In this document: positions 1-6,244 of the stretch, in pieces | Numbering within the stretch: the stretch's first letter is position 1 | How the letters are laid out: each line of letters begins with the position of its first letter | Source of the DNA: Gemmatimonadaceae bacterium | Lineage (GTDB): Bacteria > Gemmatimonadota > Gemmatimonadetes > Gemmatimonadales > Gemmatimonadaceae | Direction: 5' to 3' | Length of the DNA: 6,432 nt | Assembly: GCA_013816695.1 (NCBI GenBank) | Contig: JACDDZ010000098.1 | Span: forward strand, 1 to 6,432 | Position numbers and translations under genes: made by a program | Notes under the pieces: generated by a model | The model's database searches: none | What the model was told of the DNA's origin: nothing | What the model saw: only the letters and a program-made list of their open reading frames with translations

Positions 1-667
1 CTGCCTCGGAAATATTCACGTCGCGAATCGATTTCCCGAAATACCTCTGCGACGCCGTCTCGACTCCGAAAGCACCGTTCCCGAGTGAGATCTGGTTGAG
101 ATAGAGCTCGAGAATTTTCTTCTTGTCGTACCGCGCTTCAATTGCCCGCGCGACCTTTGCTTCCTTGAGTTTTCTGGTCAGGGCGCCAATTCCACGGCGC
201 TCCCGTCGATCGATGCTCTCGGGAAAAACATTTCCCGCCAGCTGCATTGTGATTGTCGAGAAACCCTCAGTGAAGCTCATGGAAATGACGTCCTTGAAAG
301 CGGCTCCAAAAACACGCCGCCAGTCGATCCCCGAGTGCGAGTAAAACCGCTTGTCCTCGGTGACCACAAACGCATTCTGGACAGTGAGCGGGATTTCACT
401 GAGCTTCACCAGCGTACGTTTTTCCAGCCCCAGCTCCGCGATGAACCGTCCATCCACCGCATAAAGCTTGGATGTCTGCTTCGGTGTATACTCGTCGAGC
501 ACTTCAATCGAAGGGCATGCGCCCGAGCGGCATATCAGTGCCCACGAGGCGTACAGGATCCCGAAACCCAGGGCTCCGGTAAATATCACGCCAAGGACTA
601 AGGCCCGAATGAGCGTCGGGTGGCGCTTCCGAAAGGAATCTTTTTTCTTGGATTTACTCTGGGGCAT
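1..667 (-). CDS. Class A penicillin-binding protein (PBP1A-like), N-terminal part, truncated by window edge
   Basis: Bifunctional peptidoglycan synthase; only the first 222 codons are present (cytoplasmic tail, anchor, start of the GT51 glycosyltransferase domain), and the transpeptidase domain lies beyond the left edge. Residues 1-17 are rich in Lys/Arg and are followed by one hydrophobic segment at about 18-45, as expected for an inner-membrane anchor with the rest in the periplasm. The GT51 motifs appear in order: TEDKRFYSHSG (103-113, catalytic Glu104), GFSTITMQ (136-142 region), RKLKE (165-169) and KKKILELYLNQISLGNGAFG (182-201), then YFGKS. In the second motif Met141 replaces the usual first Gln of STITQQ; STLTMQ-like forms are known from the PbpC group, so this is a variant rather than damage. 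The ATG at 667 is chosen because it gives the standard basic tail plus anchor; I see no strong ribosome-binding site. It diverges from tyrS. The family is certain; PBP1A versus another class A member cannot be settled without the C-terminal half. Confidence 0.93.
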   Translation of the reverse strand, partial: MPQSKSKKKDSFRKRHPTLIRALVLGVIFTGALGFGILYASWALICRSGACPSIEVLDEYTPKQTSKLYAVDGRFIAELGLEKRTLVKLSEIPLTVQNAFVVTEDKRFYSHSGIDWRRVFGAAFKDVISMSFTEGFSTITMQLAGNVFPESIDRRERRGIGALTRKLKEAKVARAIEARYDKKKILELYLNQISLGNGAFGVETASQRYFGKSIRDVNISEA

Positions 668-681
668 CTGCGAGAAAGCTA
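668..681. promoter_or_regulatory. Very short divergent gap between the PBP and tyrS start codons
   Basis: Only 14 bp separate the two divergent start codons (35 bp if tyrS starts at 703). There is no room for promoters in the gap, so the promoter of each gene must lie inside the 5' coding part of the other. I looked for -35/-10 pairs on both strands and found only poor matches, so no promoter is placed. A weak purine run (GAGAAAG, 672-678) lies 3 nt before the tyrS ATG at 682. Confidence 0.5.
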
Positions 682-1968
682 ATGCGCGTTATCTTCCCGG
701 CTATGCCAAAGCAGGTGAACTTCGACATTCTCGACGAGCTGATGTGGCGGGGCATGCTCTTCCAGCACACCGAGGGGCTGCCCAGGGCGCTGGAAGCTGG
801 ACCGGTGACGGCTTACGCGGGATTCGATCCCACGGCGACCAGCCTCCACGTTGGCAGTCTTGTTCCAATCATGGGCCTCGTTCACCTGCAGCGGGCGGGC
901 CACCGCCCTGTCGCCCTGGTTGGCGGCGGAACGGGGTTGATCGGGGATCCGAGCGGCAAGACTGCCGAGCGCCAGCTCCACACTGCTTTTACTGTCAGCG
1001 CGAATGCCGAGGCGATCCGCGGCCAGCTCGAGCGGTTCCTGGATTTCGACGGGAACAACCCGGCACTCCTGCGGAATAATGCGGAGTGGCTTACCGAGTT
1101 GAATGCCATCGATTTCATGCGTGATGTCGGTAAGCATTTCACCGTGAATTACATGCTCCAGAAGGAGTCGGTGAACTCGCGTATGGAAGCCGGTATTTCG
1201 TACACTGAGTTTTCGTACATGCTGCTGCAGGCCTACGACTATCTCGAGCTGCACAAGCGCGATGGTGCCACTCTGCAGGTCGGAGGCAGCGATCAGTGGG
1301 GAAACATCACCGCCGGGATGGAACTCATTCGCAGGACTCTCGGCGCCGAAGCACACGCAATGACATTCCCCCTTGTCTCGACGGCGGCCGGCACAAAGTT
1401 CGGCAAGACCGAAGCGGGCAGCGTGTGGCTGGACGCAAAACTCACATCCCCGTACAAGTTCTACCAGTTCTGGATCAACGTCGATGACCGGGATATCTCG
1501 TCGTACCTCCGGCTATTTACACTGCTCTCGCGTGCTGAAGTCGAGGAGTTGGATTCGGCGACGCAAAAGTCTCCGGAGAAGCGCCTCGCGCAGGTTACCC
1601 TCGCGAGAGAGGTGGCCACGCGTGTTCACGGGGACGCGAACGCCCGCATCGTGGAACAGGCCTCGGCCGTCCTCTTTGGCGGCAGCGATCCGCGAGGATT
1701 GTCATCCGATGTCTTTGGAACGCTGGCGGACGAAATTCCTTCAGCTTCAGTCGCGGCTGATACAGGTATTGCTGACGCGCTCGTTGCTCTCAAGCTGGTT
1801 GCGTCGAAGGGCGCCGCGCGCAGGCTGCTCGAGCAGGGTGGAGTCTACCTGAATGGGGAGCGCGCCACTGTCGCGACAACCATGAATTCTGCGCAGCCGC
1901 TTGCCGGTGGATACCAACTTATCCGGAAGGGTGCGCGGGACTACGGGCTAATCAAGGTCGGCGCGTAG
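682..1968 (+). CDS. tyrS: Tyrosyl-tRNA synthetase
   Basis: Cytosolic class I aminoacyl-tRNA synthetase that charges tRNA-Tyr with tyrosine using ATP. The 428-residue length is typical. The Rossmann catalytic domain carries the HIGH-type signature as HVGS (56-59, after GFDPTATSL), the tyrosine-binding stretches SYTEFSYMLLQAYD (173-186) and GGSDQWGNI (201-209), and the KMSKS-type loop as KFGKT (239-243). The C-terminal S4-like RNA-binding domain spans about 363-428 (ALKLVASKGAARRLLEQGGVYLNG). The KFGKT form marks the TyrS branch rather than the TyrZ branch, whose loop reads KMSKS. The start is uncertain: ATG 682 has a weak purine-rich site just upstream, whereas ATG 703 begins MPKQVNFDILDEL, closer to where family members usually begin, but has no visible ribosome-binding site. 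It ends directly against the convergent TPR-like fragment. No T-box or other leader is possible in the short upstream gap. Confidence 0.97.
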   Translation: MRVIFPAMPKQVNFDILDELMWRGMLFQHTEGLPRALEAGPVTAYAGFDPTATSLHVGSLVPIMGLVHLQRAGHRPVALVGGGTGLIGDPSGKTAERQLHTAFTVSANAEAIRGQLERFLDFDGNNPALLRNNAEWLTELNAIDFMRDVGKHFTVNYMLQKESVNSRMEAGISYTEFSYMLLQAYDYLELHKRDGATLQVGGSDQWGNITAGMELIRRTLGAEAHAMTFPLVSTAAGTKFGKTEAGSVWLDAKLTSPYKFYQFWINVDDRDISSYLRLFTLLSRAEVEELDSATQKSPEKRLAQVTLAREVATRVHGDANARIVEQASAVLFGGSDPRGLSSDVFGTLADEIPSASVAADTGIADALVALKLVASKGAARRLLEQGGVYLNGERATVATTMNSAQPLAGGYQLIRKGARDYGLIKVGA

Positions 1969-2118
1969 CTACTGCTCGAAGGACATTTCCTTCTTGAGAT
2001 TTGCCAGTGCTTCCCTGGCCTGTGTTTCGATCTGCGAATCAGGGTAGCGTTCGATGAGGCGGCGAAACTCAGGCAGTGATTTCCCGGGCTCGACCGCTTG
2101 TAGGCAGGGCTCACGACT
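1969..2118 (-). pseudogene. C-terminal remnant of a TPR-like (BamD/YbgF-style) protein
   Basis: An open frame of 49 codons with no ATG, GTG or TTG start, preceded directly by an in-frame TAA (2119-2121). The last 41 residues, from VEPGKSLPEF (first codon ends at 2094), read like the final helices of a tetratricopeptide protein: FRRLIERYPDSQ followed by the amphipathic A-rich helix ETQAREALANLKKEM. The F..LI..YPDS pattern is characteristic of TPR repeats in BamD, YbgF/CpoB and similar envelope proteins. It ends in TAG exactly one base after the tyrS stop codon, as a genuine convergent gene would. The 5' part is missing: upstream DNA is the 3' end of the sugar dehydrogenase, in another frame. 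I infer that an ancestral TPR gene lost its front when the dehydrogenase gene arrived or by a deletion. A short translated peptide is not excluded, but nothing shows how it would start. The protein identity is only at fold level. Confidence 0.55.
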
Positions 2119-3262
2119 TTATGATTTTGTAAACGCGACCGTTAGCTGAAAGGACGTACATCTCACCGGCTGAATCCTCCCCGAAAGACAAAATTGTACC
2201 GTGCGCCGATGTTTGCCATCCAGTTGGATTTGCAACAGCGCCGTTCGTCCACTTGAAGCTGCGGATCCATCCGGCACAGTAGTCGGCGTAGAGATAATGG
2301 CCAACGAGCTGCGGCACGGCCGTACCGCGATAAACCATTCCACCAATAACCGTGCACGCTCCGCCGTCACGATTGTAAGTCACGACAGGCCGCTGCAGTC
2401 CAGACTGATTGCATGAAGACGAGCCGAAACAGGATACGCCTTCCATGATGTTCCAGCCGTAGTTGACGCCGGCACGATTCGTCGCGACGACATTGATCTC
2501 TTCATATGCATTCTGACCTACGTCGGCGATGTAGAGCAGCTTCGAGGACCTGTCGAAAGCAAACCGCCACGGATTTCTCAATCCGTACGCCCATATCTCA
2601 CGGCGTCCGCCGCCACTCGCAAATGGGTTTCCCGCAGGAACGGAGTACGGATCTCCGTGATCCACATCTATCCGAAGGAGCTTTCCCAGAAGAATGTTCT
2701 TGTTCTGGCCGTTTCCACTTGGATCACCGCCACTACCACCATCGCCCATGCCGATGTACAGAAATCCATCGGGCCCAAACAGGTTCAACCCGCCGTTGTG
2801 ATTCGCAAAAGGCTGGTCGATTGCGAGAATTGTTTTTGCTGATGCCGGATTTGCCACATCGGCATTCGATGAAACCGTGTAGCGCTCGATTCTCGTATCG
2901 CCGCTCTTGTTCGTATAGTCGACGTAGAGAAATCCGTTTGAGGAATACGACGGATGAAACGCAACGCTCAATAGACCCTGTTCTGTCCCGTTACTGACCT
3001 TTGCGCTGATATCGAGGAACGGCACCGCGAGCAAAGCGCCATTCTTGACTATGCGTATGCGACCAGCCTTCTCCACAACGAACAGGCGCGGGTCGCCGGC
3101 AGGCGCTGTGAGATGTACAGGATTGCTCAAGCCGCTCGCAATGTCCGAAAGACCGAAGGTTCCGGGCGTTGGCGCGATGCCGGGAATTGGCGCGGAGTTC
3201 GACTCCATCGAATCTCCACAGCCAATGATCATCGCAGTGATGAGTAGTGCGTGTCGAATCAT
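2111..3262 (-). CDS. PQQ-type soluble sugar dehydrogenase (glucose/sorbosone dehydrogenase family) lipoprotein
   Basis: Predicted quinoprotein of the GSDH six-bladed beta-propeller family, which oxidises aldoses or related sugars with pyrroloquinoline quinone; the substrate cannot be told from sequence. 383 residues. A short lipoprotein signal (MIRHALLITAMIIGC) has the lipobox IIGC at 12-15, so Cys15 should be lipidated; Gly at +2 would allow outer-membrane sorting by the E. coli rule. Family hallmarks follow: VEKAGRIRIV (63-72), EQGLLSVAFHP (94-104), NHNGG (154-158) with His155 matching the catalytic base of soluble glucose dehydrogenase, GPDGFLYIGMGDGG (163-176), GLRNPWRFAFD (227-237) whose Arg matches a PQQ-contacting position, ADVGQNAYEEIN (246-257) and NYGWNIMEG (267-275). 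Cys278/Cys284 may form a disulfide. The start overlaps the permease stop by 4 bp (ATGA), with GAAGGG immediately before it, suggesting coupled translation. Some relatives do not use PQQ or have unknown substrates, so the reaction is less certain than the fold. Confidence 0.9.
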   Translation of the reverse strand: MIRHALLITAMIIGCGDSMESNSAPIPGIAPTPGTFGLSDIASGLSNPVHLTAPAGDPRLFVVEKAGRIRIVKNGALLAVPFLDISAKVSNGTEQGLLSVAFHPSYSSNGFLYVDYTNKSGDTRIERYTVSSNADVANPASAKTILAIDQPFANHNGGLNLFGPDGFLYIGMGDGGSGGDPSGNGQNKNILLGKLLRIDVDHGDPYSVPAGNPFASGGGRREIWAYGLRNPWRFAFDRSSKLLYIADVGQNAYEEINVVATNRAGVNYGWNIMEGVSCFGSSSCNQSGLQRPVVTYNRDGGACTVIGGMVYRGTAVPQLVGHYLYADYCAGWIRSFKWTNGAVANPTGWQTSAHGTILSFGEDSAGEMYVLSANGRVYKIIKS

Positions 3263-4128
3263 CCCTTCATCGGTTTCCTCGGTGCCTTGCGCTGCTGCTT
3301 GGGATCCAGCGCATCGCGCAGAGCATCACCGAGAAGGTTGAACCCGAGCACTGCCGCGCCAATCGCGATACCCGGAAAAAGTGAAGTCCAGGGCGCATGG
3401 CGAAGCTGATCCAGGTCGCGGCCCTCTGCGATCATCGACCCCCAGCTCGGTGCCGGTGGCGGAACACCAAGTCCCAGGAATGAAAGCGCAGCTTCGGCCA
3501 TGATCGCTCCCGCAACTCCAAGCGTTGCTGCTATTACCACGGGTGCAATCACATTTGGCAACACATGCTGCAGCATGATCCGGATATCACCGGCTCCAAG
3601 CGCGCGGATGGCCTGGACATACTCGAGTTGCCGAACGACAAGAACTTGACCGCGTACGAGACGCGCCATCCCAGCCCACCCGACAATTCCAATCGTGGCG
3701 AACACAACACCCATGGACGGCTGAAGAGCGGCCACCATTGCAATCAGGAGCAGCAGCGTTGGAAATGCGAGAGTCACGTCCGCCAGCCGCATGACAACTT
3801 CGTCGACCCAACCGCCGTAGTACCCGGCGAGAAGTCCAAGCGACACGCCGAGAAGGAGCGCTATTCCCTGCGATATCAAGCCGACAGTTAGTGAAACGCG
3901 CGCACCGTAAACGAGCCGCGACCAGATATCCCGCCCCTGAACATCGGTGCCGAGCAGGTGCCCGGAACCGGGCCGCTGCAGGAGATGGTTGAGGTCGATG
4001 TCGATCGGGCTGTGTGATGCAATCAATGGCGCAAAGATCGCTGCGAGCGACATTATCACGACGATCGAAATTCCGATCCTCGCCCTGTTGTCGCCGAACA
4101 ATCGCCTCCGCTGCACGCTATCGAGCAC
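3259..4128 (-). CDS. ABC transporter permease, DppC/OppC type
   Basis: Inner-membrane subunit of an importer in the dipeptide/oligopeptide/nickel family; one of two different permeases that normally pair with two ATPases and a binding protein. 289 residues, normal length. The OppC-type N-terminus has TM1 at about 18-37, then the conserved HLLGTDVQGRDIWSRLVYGARVSL (57-80). Further hydrophobic segments lie at about 81-104, 118-137, 139-156, 192-215 and 247-268. The ATPase-contacting EAA-like loop reads VQAIRALGAGDIRIMLQHVLPN (171-192). The C-terminal signatures SFLGLGVPPPAPSWGSMI (216-233) and NLLGDALRDALDP (264-276) are standard. The start is GTG at 4128, with a strong Shine-Dalgarno AGGGGA 5 nt upstream, 11 bp after the acyltransferase stop. 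No cognate DppB, ATPase or binding protein is in the window, so it looks orphaned in an envelope-glycolipid operon; the rest may be elsewhere. The substrate is unknown: peptides are the family default. Confidence 0.93.
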   Translation of the reverse strand: MLDSVQRRRLFGDNRARIGISIVVIMSLAAIFAPLIASHSPIDIDLNHLLQRPGSGHLLGTDVQGRDIWSRLVYGARVSLTVGLISQGIALLLGVSLGLLAGYYGGWVDEVVMRLADVTLAFPTLLLLIAMVAALQPSMGVVFATIGIVGWAGMARLVRGQVLVVRQLEYVQAIRALGAGDIRIMLQHVLPNVIAPVVIAATLGVAGAIMAEAALSFLGLGVPPPAPSWGSMIAEGRDLDQLRHAPWTSLFPGIAIGAAVLGFNLLGDALRDALDPKQQRKAPRKPMKG

Positions 4129-4133
4129 TCGAT

Positions 4134-4139
4134 TCCCCT
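4134..4139 (-). promoter_or_regulatory. Shine-Dalgarno sequence of the ABC permease gene
   Basis: AGGGGA on the minus strand, with a 5-nt spacer to the GTG start at 4128. It fixes the start and is the clearest ribosome-binding site in the window. It lies wholly in the 11-bp gap after the acyltransferase stop, which fits the fact that this is the one junction in the cluster without an ATGA overlap. Confidence 0.7.
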
Positions 4140-5066
4140 TTAATCCGCAACAGGATCACGCAATTCCGGCGGCGTATCCGGCGGCTGACGCCGCCACCGC
4201 CTATGATGCCAAAAATACTGCTCGGGATACCGTCGCACCCACGACTCGAGTATTCCAGTGTACTTCGCAACGATTCTGTCGACATCGGCGTCACGGTCCC
4301 CGGTCGGTTGGACCTCGACCGGCTCCACCGATATGTGGTATAGACCGTTTGGCTTCCGGACGGCAACCGCGAACACCACTGGTGCATTGAATCGCAAGGC
4401 GAATACCGCCGCGCCCCGGGGCGTTTTCGCGGGTCGCCCGAAAAAAGGCACAAAGGTCGAAGCCAGACCCAGCACACCCTGATCCGCAACAAAGGCAACA
4501 ACCCGGCCCTCCCGGAGTGAGCGAGGTGTGCGTCGGACGGCATCGCGATCGTAAATAACCGTCATTCCGATTTCTTCGCGCGTTGCGTTCAGGTAGCGAT
4601 CAAAATCCGGGTTAGCCATCGCGCGAACAATCGCATCCACTGCAACACCGCGCGCCGCCAGATACGACCCCAGCAGCTCCCAGTTTCCGAAATGCCCGGC
4701 AGCAAGCACCACTCCCTTGCCGGCCGCGATTCCGGCTTCCATGTGTTCCCATCCGCTCACCGATTCAACGAGCCCCAGCACTCCCTTCGCCCCTCGATAC
4801 GGGAGCAGTGCCGTCTCGATTGTGGAGCGGCCAAGGTGGCGATAGCACTCGAAAGCGATCCGATCTACTTCATCCTTTGACATCTCCGGAAATGCCCCGG
4901 CGACCTGGCGCTCTACAACTTTCCTTCGAATTCCGAGCGGCCGGTATCCGAGTGCGCCAAGGCTCGCACCAAACGAAGTTGCGATTCGCCAGGGCAAGAG
5001 CCGGAGAATGGATACAATTGTCTTGAGCGCGACCATCTCGAGCTTGTTGCTGACGGTGCGATTCAT
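4140..5066 (-). CDS. Lipid A biosynthesis acyltransferase (LpxL/HtrB family)
   Basis: Inner-membrane acyltransferase of the lysophospholipid acyltransferase superfamily. Gram-negative members transfer a secondary acyl chain (lauroyl or myristoyl) from acyl-ACP to a Kdo-lipid A precursor. 308 residues, close to the family norm. The N-terminal hydrophobic/amphipathic stretch (about 12-42, LKTIVSILRLLPWRIATSFG) fits a membrane anchor. The catalytic HX4E motif reads GHFGNWE (His125, Glu130). Other family features are ANPDFDRYL (151-159), FVADQ (192-196), FVPFFGRPAKTPRGAAVFAL (205-224) and the C-terminal PEQYFWHHRRW (281-291). The ATG at 5066 overlaps the glycosyltransferase stop by 4 bp (ATGA) and has no clear Shine-Dalgarno, so translational coupling is likely; an internal Met11 is a weaker alternative. 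With two upstream glycosyltransferases it fits a lipopolysaccharide-assembly operon. Some family members acylate other glycolipids (for example in ornithine- or mannoside-lipid pathways), so the exact acceptor is open. Confidence 0.93.
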   Translation of the reverse strand: MNRTVSNKLEMVALKTIVSILRLLPWRIATSFGASLGALGYRPLGIRRKVVERQVAGAFPEMSKDEVDRIAFECYRHLGRSTIETALLPYRGAKGVLGLVESVSGWEHMEAGIAAGKGVVLAAGHFGNWELLGSYLAARGVAVDAIVRAMANPDFDRYLNATREEIGMTVIYDRDAVRRTPRSLREGRVVAFVADQGVLGLASTFVPFFGRPAKTPRGAAVFALRFNAPVVFAVAVRKPNGLYHISVEPVEVQPTGDRDADVDRIVAKYTGILESWVRRYPEQYFWHHRRWRRQPPDTPPELRDPVAD

Positions 5067-6244
5067 CGCGCGGCCCCGGCGGTAACATCCAGAGTGAAGT
5101 CGCGCGTATCTCTCGCGACACGCTCCCAGTTGAAATAGGTCTCAACCGCCCTGCGGGCCGATGCGCCCATTGTCTCCTGAAGCGATGCGTCGGTCAGCAG
5201 TGCGCGAATCTTCGATGCGGCGGCGAGGACGTCGAGCGGAGGAACGAGAAATCCGGTCTCGATGTCTCGCACGGCAGAGCTGACCCCGCCTGAATCTCCA
5301 GCAACTGAGGGAATCCCCGACGCAGCGGCCTCGAGAAAGGAAATCCCAAAACCCTCCGCATTTACCTCGCGGTCAATTCGTGAAAGGCCCACATATACGG
5401 TCGACGTAGAGTAAGCCTCGGCAAGTTCAGCGTCATTCAGGTTACCGGCGAAAATTACACGCGACGCTACGCCAAGCTCGACTGCCAGCCTCCTAAGGTC
5501 ACCTTCGTGATGGCCATCGCCAACGAGAACGTAGCGAAGATCGGGGAATTCGCCGCGCAGCTCCCGGAGCACACGCATGCCCGTGTCCTGTCCCTTGTGC
5601 GGAACGAGCCGCGCAACTGTAAGCATCAAAGGGGCATCGCCCACTCCCCACGACGCACGCAGAGCACCTGAATCTTTTCCGGGCGAGAAATGCACGGGAT
5701 CGGTTCCCAATCCGATTGCCACAACCGGCGGCGCGGCACGAACGCCAATCTCACTCATCACTTCGGCCGACAAATCAGCAACCCACCTTGAAGTCGCGAC
5801 TATTCCAGACGCGTTCCCGAAAATATTTCTTGCCGCAATACGCTTGAGGGGATTAGCGGCTTTCATCCGCTCGCGAAGCAGATCGCCGCCATTTACATAA
5901 ACGAGATAAGGCACACCGAGACGCCTGTGCGCCCACTGAATCGCATACCCGACTGGCCGGATATTTCCACAGTGGATGACGTCAACGCTTCCCCTCCATT
6001 CAGCAACCAGCGAACGGCTCCAACGAACCTGGTTAGCAAAGCGATTTGCCTGCGAAAAAGGAAATGGCTGCCTGTCGATGCGATAGTCCTCGAGAGTGTC
6101 GAACGCGAGAGCGTCGGGGTTGGCGACGGTGGAGACCGCCATCGCATTGGTGGCATTCGTGAAGCGGCGACACAACTCGACGTGCCGGCGCGCCATCCCG
6201 CCCCGGTCGGGACCGTAATCCTGGGTAACAAATAAATGGTTCAT
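5063..6244 (-). CDS. Glycosyltransferase family 4 (GT-B fold)
   Basis: Predicted retaining glycosyltransferase that moves a sugar from a nucleotide-sugar donor to a lipid-linked or lipopolysaccharide acceptor on the cytoplasmic face. 393 residues, full length. The N-terminal acceptor half starts MNHLFVTQDYGPDRGGMARRHVEL, with the Gly-rich loop found in GT4 proteins at about 10-17; YVNGGDLLRERM (116-127) follows in the acceptor domain. The C-terminal donor half begins near 180 and carries LTVARLVPHKGQD (208-220; Arg212 and Lys217 at the donor phosphate positions), YVLVGDGHHEGDL (238-250) and the EX7E-type motif in NAEGFGISFLEAAASG (295-310; Glu297 and Glu305). GSDSGG-like AGDSGGV (315-321) follows. 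The ATG at 6244 overlaps the upstream gene's TGA (ATGA) and has no strong ribosome-binding site. The donor and acceptor sugars cannot be read from sequence. A core-oligosaccharide or O-chain role is inferred from the acyltransferase next to it. Confidence 0.93.
   Translation of the reverse strand: MNHLFVTQDYGPDRGGMARRHVELCRRFTNATNAMAVSTVANPDALAFDTLEDYRIDRQPFPFSQANRFANQVRWSRSLVAEWRGSVDVIHCGNIRPVGYAIQWAHRRLGVPYLVYVNGGDLLRERMKAANPLKRIAARNIFGNASGIVATSRWVADLSAEVMSEIGVRAAPPVVAIGLGTDPVHFSPGKDSGALRASWGVGDAPLMLTVARLVPHKGQDTGMRVLRELRGEFPDLRYVLVGDGHHEGDLRRLAVELGVASRVIFAGNLNDAELAEAYSTSTVYVGLSRIDREVNAEGFGISFLEAAASGIPSVAGDSGGVSSAVRDIETGFLVPPLDVLAAASKIRALLTDASLQETMGASARRAVETYFNWERVARDTRDFTLDVTAGAAR

Noticed and set aside
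468..1079. Open frame of 203 codons on the plus strand spanning the PBP and tyrS starts
   Set aside because: It crosses two well-supported genes in wrong frames and gives a low-complexity Arg/Pro-rich product with no motif.
679..1356. Open frame of 225 codons on the minus strand opposite tyrS
   Set aside because: It is fully antisense to a certain tyrS, shows no recognisable domain, and is the sort of long shadow frame expected in G+C-rich codons.
1825..1836. Perfect 12-bp palindrome CTGCTCGAGCAG, also present at 6271-6282
   Set aside because: In both places it simply encodes Leu-Leu-Glu-Gln (tyrS, and the minus-strand CgeB-like gene) with the preferred codons, so it needs no operator or repeat explanation.
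1978..1993. Inverted repeat GAAGGA-CATT-TCCTTC just after the tyrS stop, as a possible terminator
   Set aside because: The stem is only 6 bp, is not G+C-rich, is not followed by a T-run, and lies inside the TPR-like coding remnant; too weak to call.
2111..2115. GTGA overlap at the dehydrogenase stop that could restart translation
   Set aside because: That GTG is in a different frame from the TPR-like peptide and gives a product with no recognisable features, so it does not rescue the remnant.
2506..2997. Open frame of 163 codons on the plus strand within the dehydrogenase gene
   Set aside because: Antisense to a well-supported beta-propeller gene; composition is Arg/Ser/His-rich shadow translation without motifs.
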